Positions 26,262 to 35,485 of a stretch of DNA of 64,000 nucleotides are shown here, piece by piece. Source of the stretch: Candidatus Borkfalkia ceftriaxoniphila (GTDB lineage: Bacteria; Bacillota; Clostridia; Christensenellales; Borkfalkiaceae). A model generated the notes under the pieces. It saw only the letters and a program-made list of their open reading frames with translations, was not told where the DNA came from and made no database searches. A program made the translations under genes and the position numbers. Every line of letters begins with the position of its first letter. Position 1 is the first letter of the stretch. Where the stretch lies: NCBI RefSeq assembly GCF_004134775.1, contig NZ_SDOZ01000003.1, forward strand, positions 231,658-295,657, written 5' to 3'.

Positions 26262-28505
26262 TTAACCGATGACCGTATAGGTCCTGTCCGCCTCTGCGTC
26301 CAAATGATAGAGCCGACCGTTCGCGGAAATATCCAAAGCCCCGCCCTTTTCGCTGTAAATATCGCAGCGCGTGACTTTGCCGTCGGAGAACGTCAACTTT
26401 TCCAGACGAAACGCGCCGCGCAGGCAAACGCCCTTCAACTCCCCGTCCCTAAGAAAATCGGGCAGCGCGGGCAAGAGCGTCACGCGCCCCTTTTCGCTGC
26501 GCACGAGCGTCTCCAAAAGCGCCGCGGGGAACGCGCCGTTGCAGTCGTACTGAAAGGCAGAACCGTTTTCATAGGGCAACGCGCCGAAGCCGTTTTCCAG
26601 CATCAGGCCGTTGCGCCTGTCGAGGAATGTTTTGAGCATGGCGGTAACCGCCGCGCCGTCGCCCAGGCGCGCGTACAGCGCAATGCGCCACACGATGCCC
26701 CAGCCCGTCCAGTCGCCCGCCTTGCTGCGGCAGTCGAGCGTATTTTTCACGGCGGCGTCGAGTTCTTTGTCGTGCTGACGAAAGACGCTGTTCCCGGGAT
26801 ACACGCCGTACAGATGCGCCAGATGGCGGTGGGTATCTTCTAAATAATCGAAATCGTGAAAGTAAAATTCGCGCACGAGTCCGCATTCCGAAACCGCGGC
26901 GGGCGGCGGAAGTTTCTTCAACTTTTCTTCCGTTTCTTTTTCGAGCGCCGCGTCAGCGCGCACGAGTTTTTCGCAGACGAGATAGTGTTCGAACATTTCC
27001 CGCACGATCTGATTGTCATGCGCGCTGCCGTAGGTCACGTAGCCCAGAGCGCCGTTCATGCGCTCGGGCGAAGTGGAAGGACAGGTGACGAGATATTCGC
27101 CGAACGGCACTAAAAACTCGCAGAAAAACTGCGCGCAGCCGCGAAAGAGCGGATACAGTTCGCGGAGAAAATCTTCGTTTCCCGTATATTCGTAGGCGGT
27201 GAAAAGTTCGTTCATGAGCCAGGCGCCGCACACGGGCGTAAGCCCCCAGCAGCCGTCGATGGGCGCGCATACGTTCCAAAGATCGGTATTGTGATGCAGC
27301 ACCCAACTGTCGCCGCGCTCGATACCGTACGTTTCGCGCGCCGTCTTTTTGCCTTTTTTCGCGACCGCCTTCATCTTTTCGAGCAAAGAATTATACAACT
27401 CGGAAAGCCCGAGCGGGGCAAGGCTCCAATAATTCATCTGCAGGTTGATATTGACGGTGTATTTGCAATCCCAGGGCGGAGAAAGTTTGTCGTTCCATTT
27501 CCCCTGCAAGGAGGGCGGCTGCGCGCCGTTTCTCGTCGAAGAGAGAATGAGATAGCGGGTAAAATTGAAATACAGTTCCACCCAACCGCAGTCGTCCTCT
27601 TCCGCAAAGCGGCGCTGCAATTCTTTGACGGGAACGTCCCCCGTCTCTTTTCCCAACCGCAGGCTCACGCGGTCGTATATGGCGGAAAAATCGGAAACGT
27701 GCTCGTTTTCGAGGGCTTCGTAGCCGCGCGCATACGCCTTGTCCGCAAGCGCGCGGGCGAGCGTTTCGTGCGGCGCGGACAGATCGCCGTCGGACACGAA
27801 ATTGGTGACGATCGAAAGATAAATTTCCGTCGTACCCGCATTTTTGATGAAAATGCGTTTGCCGTTGTCCCACAGTTCGCCGTCGGTGCGAAGGCGCGCC
27901 GCAATGGTATAGCGGATCGCGCCGTCCACGCCGCGCGCGCCGTTCGCGGCGCCGTGAAACAGGAGCGTATCGCCCTCTACGGTCAAAGAACCAGACGATT
28001 TCGAAGCGATCTCGCAGGCGAAATTCATCGCCTTGCGATCGCTTTGATAGCGAATGCAGATCACGCGCGAAGGATAATTCGCAAAGTACCGTTTTTCTAC
28101 CCGCTCGCCTTGTTTTTCAAAGGTCGTCGTCAGAATGCCGCAACGCAGGTCGAGTTGCTTTTTGTAATTTGAAGTTTCGCGCGAATTTGCAAAATACGCC
28201 ATGAAATCGCCAGCGGGCAACATGATCTGACCGCCCCACTGCGACACGAATTTGCTTTCCCAATCGAAATCGCGCTGCCGATCCTTGAAAGCGCTCTCGC
28301 GCAGTTCTTTTAAAGACGCGTATGCGCCGTTCAAATCGTTGTCGTACGGACCGCCGCTCCATAACGTGCTCTCGTTGAGCGCCAGCCGTTCGTAGACGAT
28401 ATTGTCCTCTACCTGCATACCCATGTAGCCGTTGCCGAGCGGCAGAGCGGCGTTGATGCCCGAAAAATCCTCGCTCGGCGCGTTAAATATATATGTATTT
28501 CTCAT
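26262..28505 (-). CDS. GH95-family glycoside hydrolase (alpha-L-fucosidase or alpha-L-galactosidase type)
   Basis: The 747-residue protein has GH95 hallmarks: LPLGNGYMGM at 21-30, LNESTLWSGGP at 43-53, LQGKWNDKLSPPWDCKYTVNINLQ split across the catalytic (alpha/alpha)6 domain, and C-terminal beta-sheet. GH95 enzymes cleave terminal alpha-1,2-L-fucose or, in some members, L-galactose by an inverting mechanism. No signal peptide is present, so it is cytoplasmic. It begins five bases after the stop of the SGNH lipoprotein gene and has no clear ribosome binding site, so it probably depends on coupled translation. Confidence 0.9.
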   Translation of the reverse strand: MRNTYIFNAPSEDFSGINAALPLGNGYMGMQVEDNIVYERLALNESTLWSGGPYDNDLNGAYASLKELRESAFKDRQRDFDWESKFVSQWGGQIMLPAGDFMAYFANSRETSNYKKQLDLRCGILTTTFEKQGERVEKRYFANYPSRVICIRYQSDRKAMNFACEIASKSSGSLTVEGDTLLFHGAANGARGVDGAIRYTIAARLRTDGELWDNGKRIFIKNAGTTEIYLSIVTNFVSDGDLSAPHETLARALADKAYARGYEALENEHVSDFSAIYDRVSLRLGKETGDVPVKELQRRFAEEDDCGWVELYFNFTRYLILSSTRNGAQPPSLQGKWNDKLSPPWDCKYTVNINLQMNYWSLAPLGLSELYNSLLEKMKAVAKKGKKTARETYGIERGDSWVLHHNTDLWNVCAPIDGCWGLTPVCGAWLMNELFTAYEYTGNEDFLRELYPLFRGCAQFFCEFLVPFGEYLVTCPSTSPERMNGALGYVTYGSAHDNQIVREMFEHYLVCEKLVRADAALEKETEEKLKKLPPPAAVSECGLVREFYFHDFDYLEDTHRHLAHLYGVYPGNSVFRQHDKELDAAVKNTLDCRSKAGDWTGWGIVWRIALYARLGDGAAVTAMLKTFLDRRNGLMLENGFGALPYENGSAFQYDCNGAFPAALLETLVRSEKGRVTLLPALPDFLRDGELKGVCLRGAFRLEKLTFSDGKVTRCDIYSEKGGALDISANGRLYHLDAEADRTYTVIG

Positions 28506-28509
28506 AGTT

Positions 28510-29736
28510 TCAGCGCAGGAACAGTTTCATCATATTGGCGACGTACGCGCGCACCATATAATCGATGGGATGGTTGATATTGTTATAGAAACACTCGTAA
28601 CTCGCCTTATATTGGAACAGGGAATCGGTAAAGGCGGTCATATCGCATACGGCGACGTTTTCGTTTTCCTCGGCAAGTTCGTACACGGCGGGCAGATAAT
28701 CGGCGTGGCGGACCGCGTTGTTTTCCCATACCATGTCAATATTGCGGTTGGTCGTCGAAATGATGATCACTTCGGCGGCGGGATTGGCGGTGCGGACGAT
28801 ATCGATCATACCTTGCAGATTGTCCTTGTATTCCTTGACCGATTTGCCGTGCGGCGCATCGTTCATGCCGAACGCGAGCACGAACAGGTCGGGCTGATAT
28901 TTGTCGAGTTTTCCCTCGGCGTTGAGAAGTCCGTCGTAGGAGTTCCAGCCGCCCAGCCCAAGATTGTGAACGGTGACGTCGGATTGGAATTTATATTCCA
29001 GCGCGTCTTCGAAGCCCTGCGCCCAGCAAGGGAAGTAAGGCGCCCTGCCGATACCCGCGGAACTTGCACCCGTGCCCTGCGCGTTTATGGAAGTGATGCT
29101 GTCGCCGTAAAGCGTGATCTCGACCGGCTCTTTATTTTCCAACTTCGCAAGCGTTTTGGAAAGTTTTTCGCCCTGCCATTTCTGATTGAACCCTTCCATT
29201 TTCTGCCAGTCGTCCGCCTTGTGCTTATAGGTGATGCAAACCTGGCGCATGGCGATGGCTGCGCCCTCCGTGTGCATGACTCCGTAGGTCTGAATGTCGA
29301 TACCCGTGAGATCCGCGCGCTCCTCGTCTGTAAGCGTCGTGACGCCCTTGCCGACGTTGTAGTGCGCCTGGTTGTAGGTAAAATAAGGTATGGAAGAATT
29401 TTCCGTCAGCGTGAACACGCCGTCCCGATAGGTATAATCGGTGCCTTCCTTATAAGTGATTTCCAACGTGGAATCGCGCACGGCGATCACCTTTGTGGGC
29501 GTGAACATGGTTTTGAGCGTGATCTTGCCGTCTTCGCCCTTGATAAATACGCAACTCTCGTTATACACGGTCGTGCCCTCCCAGAAAGGAGCGTACGCCT
29601 TGTCGTACTCGATGAGTTCCAATCCGTCCTTGTCGTAGCCGCTGAGCGTCAGATCTTTTTCGCTCTGGCACGCGGCGAGCACGCAGCAGAGGCTGATCGC
29701 CAATACAGACAAAATTGCCAAAATTCGCTTTTTCAT
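28510..29736 (-). CDS. SGNH/GDSL-family esterase lipoprotein
   Basis: The 408-residue product starts with a lipoprotein signal ending LAAC (Cys23). An N-terminal beta domain of about 150 residues precedes an SGNH hydrolase domain with block I YGDSIT, block III AFGMND and a C-terminal NHPIDY histidine. Such enzymes usually remove acetyl or other acyl groups from polysaccharides. GGAGGAAG precedes the ATG, and the ATG overlaps the TGA of the preceding SGNH gene (ATGA). It is a lipidated counterpart of the cytoplasmic neighbour at 29733. Confidence 0.88.
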   Translation of the reverse strand: MKKRILAILSVLAISLCCVLAACQSEKDLTLSGYDKDGLELIEYDKAYAPFWEGTTVYNESCVFIKGEDGKITLKTMFTPTKVIAVRDSTLEITYKEGTDYTYRDGVFTLTENSSIPYFTYNQAHYNVGKGVTTLTDEERADLTGIDIQTYGVMHTEGAAIAMRQVCITYKHKADDWQKMEGFNQKWQGEKLSKTLAKLENKEPVEITLYGDSITSINAQGTGASSAGIGRAPYFPCWAQGFEDALEYKFQSDVTVHNLGLGGWNSYDGLLNAEGKLDKYQPDLFVLAFGMNDAPHGKSVKEYKDNLQGMIDIVRTANPAAEVIIISTTNRNIDMVWENNAVRHADYLPAVYELAEENENVAVCDMTAFTDSLFQYKASYECFYNNINHPIDYMVRAYVANMMKLFLR

Positions 29737-30785
29737 TTTTCTTCCTCCAATAATGATAAAATTATTTGCGCATAACAGCGATGCAGAAAATCGTTGGGAT
29801 GATTGACGTTGTTGCCCGTCATCTCGTAGTAGCGCTTTCTTTGTAACAGTTTCTGATGGAACGCGGTCATATTGACGAAGGAAACGCCGTAGTCTTCGGC
29901 GATCTTCCGCAAAACGGGAGGATACTTTTCCTGTATGCCGCAAAAGGGAACCAACGCTTTGTCGTCGAACTTCATGCACGGCAAGGGATTGGGCAAGACC
30001 GGGGACACGAGAATGATCTCCGTGTCGGGCAGCGTTTCGCGCACGGCGTTTAAAATGCCGCGGATATTGCCGTCGAACGCGCCCTCGTCTTTAAACCACG
30101 TGCCGTCGTTCATGCCGAACGCGAGAACCAAAAGATCGGGCGCGCGGTCTATCAGGCGCTCCTGTACGTTTTTAAGTCCCCACTCGGAAGTCTGCCCGCC
30201 CTCGGCGGTGTTCGCGTAGGAGATCTGCGCGTACGGATAGCGCGCGGCAAGCCCCTCGAGCACCAGTTTCGGATAGGCGTTCTGAAAGGGAATTGCGTAA
30301 ATTTCCGCGCTCGCGTTCGCGCCGCAGGTGATGCTGTCCCCGTAAAAGAGAAGATTCAACTTCCCTTCTTCCAACAATTTTTTCGTTGCAGACAGCCCGC
30401 CTTTCACGGTTTCGGGTTCGTAAGCCGCAGAAGGCTCGTGCGCGTAATCGACGAATACCTGATGGCGGTGAAAAAAGCCGCCTTCGGTAAAAAATATCTT
30501 GCCGCCCTCTTTCAGCGCGAAAAAGTCGCTCTCCGCATCTTTCGGGAACATTTTTTCCCGCGAAAGGCGCGGCGCGTTCCCCGCGGGAAGAAAGCGTATG
30601 CCTTCCGCCGTCTGTTCGTAATCCGCGCCCGCGCGAAGGAGCGCGCCCGTAAAATCTCGGACGGCGCGAATTTCTTTCGGGGGGAACATGAGTTTCACTT
30701 CCTCGTTCCCTTCAAGATACATCGCCGACTCCGCGATCACTTCTCCGCCTTTCCAGACGGGTTTCAATATTTGTTTCAGATCCAT
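29733..30785 (-). CDS. Cytoplasmic SGNH/GDSL-family esterase
   Basis: The 350-residue protein has no signal peptide. Its SGNH triad is visible as YGDSITCG (block I), LAFGMNDG (block III) and NHPNDFLHR near the C-terminus. The N-terminal domain contains MFPPKEIRAVRD, closely matching MFTPTKVIAVRD in the next gene, so the pair arose by duplication. The start is ATG at 30785 after GGGGTGG; a GTG at 30794 is possible. It probably deacylates imported oligosaccharides. It starts two bases after the upstream stop and overlaps the next gene by four bases. Confidence 0.85.
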   Translation of the reverse strand: MDLKQILKPVWKGGEVIAESAMYLEGNEEVKLMFPPKEIRAVRDFTGALLRAGADYEQTAEGIRFLPAGNAPRLSREKMFPKDAESDFFALKEGGKIFFTEGGFFHRHQVFVDYAHEPSAAYEPETVKGGLSATKKLLEEGKLNLLFYGDSITCGANASAEIYAIPFQNAYPKLVLEGLAARYPYAQISYANTAEGGQTSEWGLKNVQERLIDRAPDLLVLAFGMNDGTWFKDEGAFDGNIRGILNAVRETLPDTEIILVSPVLPNPLPCMKFDDKALVPFCGIQEKYPPVLRKIAEDYGVSFVNMTAFHQKLLQRKRYYEMTGNNVNHPNDFLHRCYAQIILSLLEEEK

Positions 30786-30787
30786 GT

Positions 30788-31939
30788 CTACCACCCCGTA
30801 ACGCTTTTGATTTTTGCGTATAACAGCCCCGCGGACTCGTAATGCGCAGTCCAGTGCGGGTGTCCGTCCGTTCCGTTATCCTTGCCTATGGCGGTCTGAT
30901 ACAACTGTACGTAATGCACGCTCGTATTTCCCGCCGCGTTCAGTTCTTTCACGATCTCCTTTTCCCATGGTACCGTATCCGTCAGCATGGCGCCGTTGCA
31001 CAGAATGATCTGCGCTTTCGGATACGATTTTTGCAGTTTCGCGATAAAATCGCGGTAGGCGTTCTGGAAGATCTCGCCCTGTTCGTTGCCGAACGCATAA
31101 TTCGTCTGCGCGCTCGCGGCGCACTGCGCGTAATCGTTGGTGCCGAGATTGACGATCACGACGTCGGGAATATAGTCGCTCGTGTTCCATGCGGCGTCCA
31201 CGCTCCGCAGGGGCGAATAAACGCGGTCGTACACGTCGGGCACGGTCAGCCCCGCGTCCGGCCAGTAATTGGCGAGCCGCCAGCCGCTGTATCCGATAAT
31301 GCTGCACTGCGCGCCCAGCCAGTTCGCCGCCATCGCCGCATAGGTGCGCGTGCCGTCCTCGGTGGCCGTCTTGAAGCCCGAGGCGCCGATCGCCGAAACG
31401 GAGCCGTAGCCGCAGGTGATGCTGTCGCCGTACACCTCTATCTTTTTTTCGCTCTTTGCGGGAGGCGTTTCGAAATGTCCGTCCGTAGAGAGCGCCGAAA
31501 GCGAAAGCGTGGAAAACTGCGCTTCCGTGCGCTTTAAAACTTTAACGGTATGCCGCCCCTCGTCAAGATCGGCGGCGAGTTCGAAATCGGCGTACTGTTC
31601 GGAAGAAATTTCCAAAACCGAAGTTTCCACCATCGCGCCGTCCAGATACACGTTCACCCAACTGTAATCGGTGCCCGAAACGACGGTGGTCTTCGAACTT
31701 TTCATGCGCGCCGTCAACGAAGTGCCGAAAAACGTCACCTCGAAACCGCTGCACGTGTAATCGAATCCCATCGAGCCGTCCTCTTTATCCGCATAGGTGC
31801 GGCCGTACCAGTTGACGCAGCCCTTGTCGGAGATATCCATTTCGTCGTTTGAAAACGACACGGGCTTACTCCCCCGACACGCGGCAAGAGTCCCGACCAT
31901 CGTCAGGCACAGAAAAATACACAGAATCTTCTTTTTCAT
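30788..31939 (-). CDS. CE2-like SGNH acetylesterase lipoprotein
   Basis: The 383-residue product has a lipoprotein signal ending LAAC (Cys21). An N-terminal jelly-roll domain follows with VNWYGRTY and GFEVTFFGTSLTARM, the pattern seen in carbohydrate esterase family 2. The SGNH domain then has YGDSITCGYG, VNLGTNDY and HPHWTAHY. CE2 enzymes remove acetyl groups from xylan, mannan or related glycans. The ATG lies 74 bases inside the 3' end of the GH65 gene, so the signal peptide is almost wholly encoded in the overlap; GGGGG precedes it. Two relatives occur at 45065 and 46202. Confidence 0.88.
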   Translation of the reverse strand: MKKKILCIFLCLTMVGTLAACRGSKPVSFSNDEMDISDKGCVNWYGRTYADKEDGSMGFDYTCSGFEVTFFGTSLTARMKSSKTTVVSGTDYSWVNVYLDGAMVETSVLEISSEQYADFELAADLDEGRHTVKVLKRTEAQFSTLSLSALSTDGHFETPPAKSEKKIEVYGDSITCGYGSVSAIGASGFKTATEDGTRTYAAMAANWLGAQCSIIGYSGWRLANYWPDAGLTVPDVYDRVYSPLRSVDAAWNTSDYIPDVVIVNLGTNDYAQCAASAQTNYAFGNEQGEIFQNAYRDFIAKLQKSYPKAQIILCNGAMLTDTVPWEKEIVKELNAAGNTSVHYVQLYQTAIGKDNGTDGHPHWTAHYESAGLLYAKIKSVTGW

Positions 31940-34220
31940 ACGAATCCCCCAAAAGGAAGAGCGCCGACTGCGCCAAAACCGCCGTCTCTCCTCTATAAAT
32001 AATATTGATCGGCGCATCGCCGCTCAGGCGGCCGACGCGCAGCGCGTCCCCGTCCGTTTCGAGGGAAAGAACGCAGCCTTGGTAAACGAATTTCATGGAA
32101 ACTTTATTCCACACGGGAATTTTTTTCGGCTCTATATGAATGGCGTTATCCAGAACGCGCACGCCGAAAACGCCGCGCAGCATCGCGTACCAGGCGCCCG
32201 CCATACAGCCCGCGTGCACGCCCTGCCAGGCGATGCCGAAAATATCCTCCACGTCCACAAGCGCGGACTGACGCAGATATTTCACGAACTTGAACGGCAT
32301 ATCGTTATCTACCGAATTGATCGCGTTCACGGGATAGGTGAGCGAAGACGACGCCTCGCACACGCTTTCGTAATAATCCCAGTTTTCGCGGTAATTTTTC
32401 CCGTTCATGGGTATGAGGTTCATATATCCGTATAGCAGCATAACGTCGGGTTGTTTGATGATCTGGCTGAGATGATACAGCCCGCTCGTCTTCATCTGAA
32501 AGCCCTTCGCCGCGTTGCCGTCCGCCTCGATGAGTTCGGGGCTCAGATCGAAATAACCGTCGAACTGCGGGATCATTCCGTTGGGCTGTTCGGGAAGGTA
32601 CATATTTTCCGCGACGCGGGCGAATTCTTCCGCTTCCGCCGCAGTAACGCCGAGCCGCTCGCCGTCCTTATATTTTTCGTAATAGGCATATCCCCTTTCC
32701 AGCACGAATTTCACGAGATAATTGGTATAGGCGTCGTTATCCACGAAGGGATGGTGCTCGTCTGTACCCGTCACGTTCAGGAGAACGTATTTCCCTTTGC
32801 GAACCGTCACTTTGCTCGCCCAGTAGCGGCAGATCTCGAATAAGATCTCGAATCCCGCCTCGCGCATGAGGTCGAGATCGCCCGTATTGACGAAATAGTT
32901 GATCACGGAATACGCCACGTCCGCGGTGATATGGATCTGCAAATGCGGATGGCGCGCGTAGCACCAGACTTTTTCCTTGCCGTCCACGCTGCAGACGAAG
33001 GGAAAGCGCGCGCCTTTGCAGCCTTCCGCTTTTGCGTTTTCGCGCGCGTCGGGCAACTGGCGGTAACGGTACAGAATGGAGTTGCGCGCGACTTCGGGAA
33101 ACAGGTGGATGAAATACGGCATCTGATAGATCTCCGCATCCCACCACACAAAATTGTTGTAGCGCTCACCGCTCAAAGCCTTTGCGCTCAGCCCGTGCAC
33201 CGAGGAAGTAAAATCGCCCGAGATCAGCGTATGATAGGAGGCGAAACGCACGGCTGCGTCGCTTTCGTCGTCGCCCTCGATGACGACGTCCTGCAAGTTG
33301 AATTTTTCCGAATACACCGCGAGATGCCGATCGTATTCCTCGCGGTAGGAGCCGCATTTCGCAAGCGTTTCGGCCGCGATCTCATACAGAGATACGTTTT
33401 GCGGATAATCGATCGCCGCGCCGACGAACACGATCTTTTCAAGGGTAACTTGTTCGTCTTCCTGCAATTCGAAATCGTAACGGACACCGTAGACGCCGTC
33501 TTCCTCGTAACGCGCGGCCGTTTCTTTCGCGCCGCATAGGGCGCTCTTCGCCGCAACGACGAAGTCGCAGCCGTACTTTTTGCCCGCTTTGGCGGTGTAG
33601 AAGAGCGTGCCGTCTGCGCCGTAATCCACCCTTTTATCGATCGCGGTTTTCTGCCCGCCCGTCTTTACGTTGGTATCGATCCCCGAAAGTACGCGCACAC
33701 GCCCGCTGAAATTGAGCGCTTTGACGCGCACGCGCTGGCAATACAGGTGCACGTCCGAAAAGGAGGCGAATCGCTCGAAAACGAGTTGCACGCACTGTCT
33801 TTTCGAATTCTGCCAGACGACGGTGCGGCACAGCGTTTCGTCCTCTTCCATCAAAAGACGGTTCCATTGCAGAATTTTGCCTTCCCACGGATAAAAGGTC
33901 TCCCCGTCGATCTCGATGCGGACGGTAAGGATATCCGCAAGATTTACGACGCTGTCCTGATATTCGAAGTTTCTCAGTTTCACTTCGTCTATGTAATATT
34001 TTTTCATGTATTCGTTGTCGGCGAAGGGCTCCATCACTTCGATGATCTCGTCGAACACTCCGCGCACGTAGCAGCCCTGAATGCGGATAGACCCGAATTC
34101 TTCGAAACTGCCGCGTACACCGAGATACCCGTTTCCCGTGGTCATCAGCGCGGCGTGTTTGCCTTCGTTCGACATTTCATAGCAAGTTTCATTGATCGCA
34201 TTCTTTTCAACTTTCAGCAT
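31866..34220 (-). CDS. GH65-family disaccharide phosphorylase
   Basis: The 784-residue protein has GH65 architecture: an N-terminal beta domain, the helical barrel with WWDAEIYQMPYF at 359-370, and the catalytic acid Glu488 in TGTDEHH, followed by a small C-terminal beta domain. GH65 enzymes phosphorolyse alpha-glucosides such as maltose, kojibiose or trehalose; one member acts on 3-O-alpha-glucosyl-L-rhamnose, which would fit the rhamnosidase-like genes here but is only a suggestion. It is cytoplasmic. AGAGGT precedes the ATG. It is the first gene of the operon and is divergent from the GntR-type regulator. Confidence 0.92.
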   Translation of the reverse strand: MLKVEKNAINETCYEMSNEGKHAALMTTGNGYLGVRGSFEEFGSIRIQGCYVRGVFDEIIEVMEPFADNEYMKKYYIDEVKLRNFEYQDSVVNLADILTVRIEIDGETFYPWEGKILQWNRLLMEEDETLCRTVVWQNSKRQCVQLVFERFASFSDVHLYCQRVRVKALNFSGRVRVLSGIDTNVKTGGQKTAIDKRVDYGADGTLFYTAKAGKKYGCDFVVAAKSALCGAKETAARYEEDGVYGVRYDFELQEDEQVTLEKIVFVGAAIDYPQNVSLYEIAAETLAKCGSYREEYDRHLAVYSEKFNLQDVVIEGDDESDAAVRFASYHTLISGDFTSSVHGLSAKALSGERYNNFVWWDAEIYQMPYFIHLFPEVARNSILYRYRQLPDARENAKAEGCKGARFPFVCSVDGKEKVWCYARHPHLQIHITADVAYSVINYFVNTGDLDLMREAGFEILFEICRYWASKVTVRKGKYVLLNVTGTDEHHPFVDNDAYTNYLVKFVLERGYAYYEKYKDGERLGVTAAEAEEFARVAENMYLPEQPNGMIPQFDGYFDLSPELIEADGNAAKGFQMKTSGLYHLSQIIKQPDVMLLYGYMNLIPMNGKNYRENWDYYESVCEASSSLTYPVNAINSVDNDMPFKFVKYLRQSALVDVEDIFGIAWQGVHAGCMAGAWYAMLRGVFGVRVLDNAIHIEPKKIPVWNKVSMKFVYQGCVLSLETDGDALRVGRLSGDAPINIIYRGETAVLAQSALFLLGDSYEKEDSVYFSVPDDGRDSCRVSGE

Positions 34221-34253
34221 TTTTACCTCTGAGCATTTATATTGATATAATAG

Positions 34254-34282
34254 TTGACATTATTTTTTTAAAATGTTATAAT
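34254..34282 (+). promoter_or_regulatory. Promoter of the GntR/LacI-type regulator
   Basis: -35 TTGACA (34254-34259), a 17-base spacer and perfect -10 TATAAT (34277-34282). Confidence 0.9.
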
Positions 34283-34297
34283 AAATATAATAACATT
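34272..34297. promoter_or_regulatory. Probable operator overlapping the regulator's -10
   Basis: The inverted repeat AATGTTAT-N10-ATAACATT covers the -10 box, the right place for autorepression by the product of the adjacent gene. A second motif, ATTGATATA at 34241-34249, lies just upstream. Confidence 0.65.
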
Positions 34298-34310
34298 AAG
34301 GAATAAGACG

Positions 34311-35438
34311 ATGCCCCCGAAAGAAAAATTTTTATACAGAAAACTTTATAACTATCTCTTTGAGATCATCAAGAACAATTATAATTTCAAGAATTTCCGC
34401 CTGCCGAGCGAAGCGGATCTTTCCAAGAGCCATTCGGTGAGCCGCATCACCGCGAAAGCCGCCATTCAGCAATTGGAGCGGGAAGGGCTCGTATACCGCG
34501 TACAGGGCAAAGGCACGTTCATCGCCAACATTTCGCAGGCGGATATCGACCGCATCGAATACATGAACGCCCCTACGCCCGAATACAAGAGCACCAAATG
34601 CGTAGGTCTGATTTTGCCCGATTTCCGCAGCAAGTACGTGCTCGACATCATGGAAGGCATCCAGAACGAGTTTGCCCGACACGACATTACGCTGATGATC
34701 GGCACGACCAACTACGACCAATTGGAGGAAAAGCGGCTGATCCAATCGTTTATCAGCAATAAGATCAGCGGACTCATCATCTACCCCGTGGACGGCGAAA
34801 CGTACAACAACGAAATTTTGAAACTGTCCATGAAAAATTTTCCGCTCGTGTTCATCGACAGAAATCTTTCGGGCATCAAGGCGAGTTTCGTACATTCGGA
34901 CAATTACCCTGCCGCCTACGATCTGACCAGTTATCTCATCGAAAACGGCCACGCCGATATCGGGCTGATCTCCCTGAAATCCAGCAACGTATCCACCATA
35001 CAGGAACGTATCGCGGGACATTGCGACGCTTTGAGCAATCACGGACTCATCATCAATAAGAAACAAATTCTCACGGAACTCGAAAACTACGATTCGCAGT
35101 GGGAAGAAAAGATCACGGCGTTCCTTACGAACAATCCCGAATTGACCGCGGTCATCGCGCTCAATTACGACCTCTCCGTCAAGACCTATACAGTTCTCAA
35201 AAAGATGGGGAAAAAGGTGCCTGGCGATATTTCCGTCGCTTCCTATGATAACCTGCTGGACGACGAAACCGAACTTTTGGAAGTCAAGCCGACCTGCGTG
35301 CATCAGTCTTCCAAGGATATCGGCGCGAACGCCGCCGCGCAGATCTTACGGATCTTACAGGATCCCGAATGGCAGCCCGAGGATATCAAGATCCCTTTGC
35401 GGCTGATTTTACGGGAATCCGTGCGCAAACTCCGCTGA
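34311..35438 (+). CDS. GntR-LacI hybrid (AraR-type) transcriptional regulator
   Basis: The 375-residue protein has an N-terminal GntR-type winged helix with LPSEADLSKSHSVSRITAKA (about 30-49) and GLVYRVQGKGTFI. A C-terminal LacI/periplasmic-binding-like sugar-sensing domain from about residue 85 contains GLILPDFRSKYV, SGLIIYPVDG and DISVASYDNL. AraR of Bacillus has this domain order and represses sugar-use genes until its sugar binds. AAGGAA precedes the ATG. Divergence from the GH65 operon suggests it controls that operon and perhaps the transporter block. A bidirectional terminator follows. Confidence 0.92.
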   Translation: MPPKEKFLYRKLYNYLFEIIKNNYNFKNFRLPSEADLSKSHSVSRITAKAAIQQLEREGLVYRVQGKGTFIANISQADIDRIEYMNAPTPEYKSTKCVGLILPDFRSKYVLDIMEGIQNEFARHDITLMIGTTNYDQLEEKRLIQSFISNKISGLIIYPVDGETYNNEILKLSMKNFPLVFIDRNLSGIKASFVHSDNYPAAYDLTSYLIENGHADIGLISLKSSNVSTIQERIAGHCDALSNHGLIINKKQILTELENYDSQWEEKITAFLTNNPELTAVIALNYDLSVKTYTVLKKMGKKVPGDISVASYDNLLDDETELLEVKPTCVHQSSKDIGANAAAQILRILQDPEWQPEDIKIPLRLILRESVRKLR

Positions 35439-35451
35439 AAAAACCGATAGG

Positions 35452-35482
35452 ACAGACCGTGTTTTCACACGGTCTGTTTTTT
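35452..35482 (+). terminator. Bidirectional terminator between convergent genes
   Basis: Ten-base perfect arms acagaccgtg (35452-35461) and cacggtctgt (35468-35477) enclose a 6-base loop and are followed by six T residues. It ends the regulator transcript and lies next to the stop of the lipoprotein gene on the other strand. Confidence 0.9.
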
Positions 35483-35485
35483 ATC

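Noticed and set aside
34221..34260. Minus-strand promoter for the GH65 operon
   Set aside because: Several TATTAT/TATAAA boxes exist in AT-rich DNA but none has an acceptable -35 at 16-18 bases; a promoter must be here but I cannot place it.
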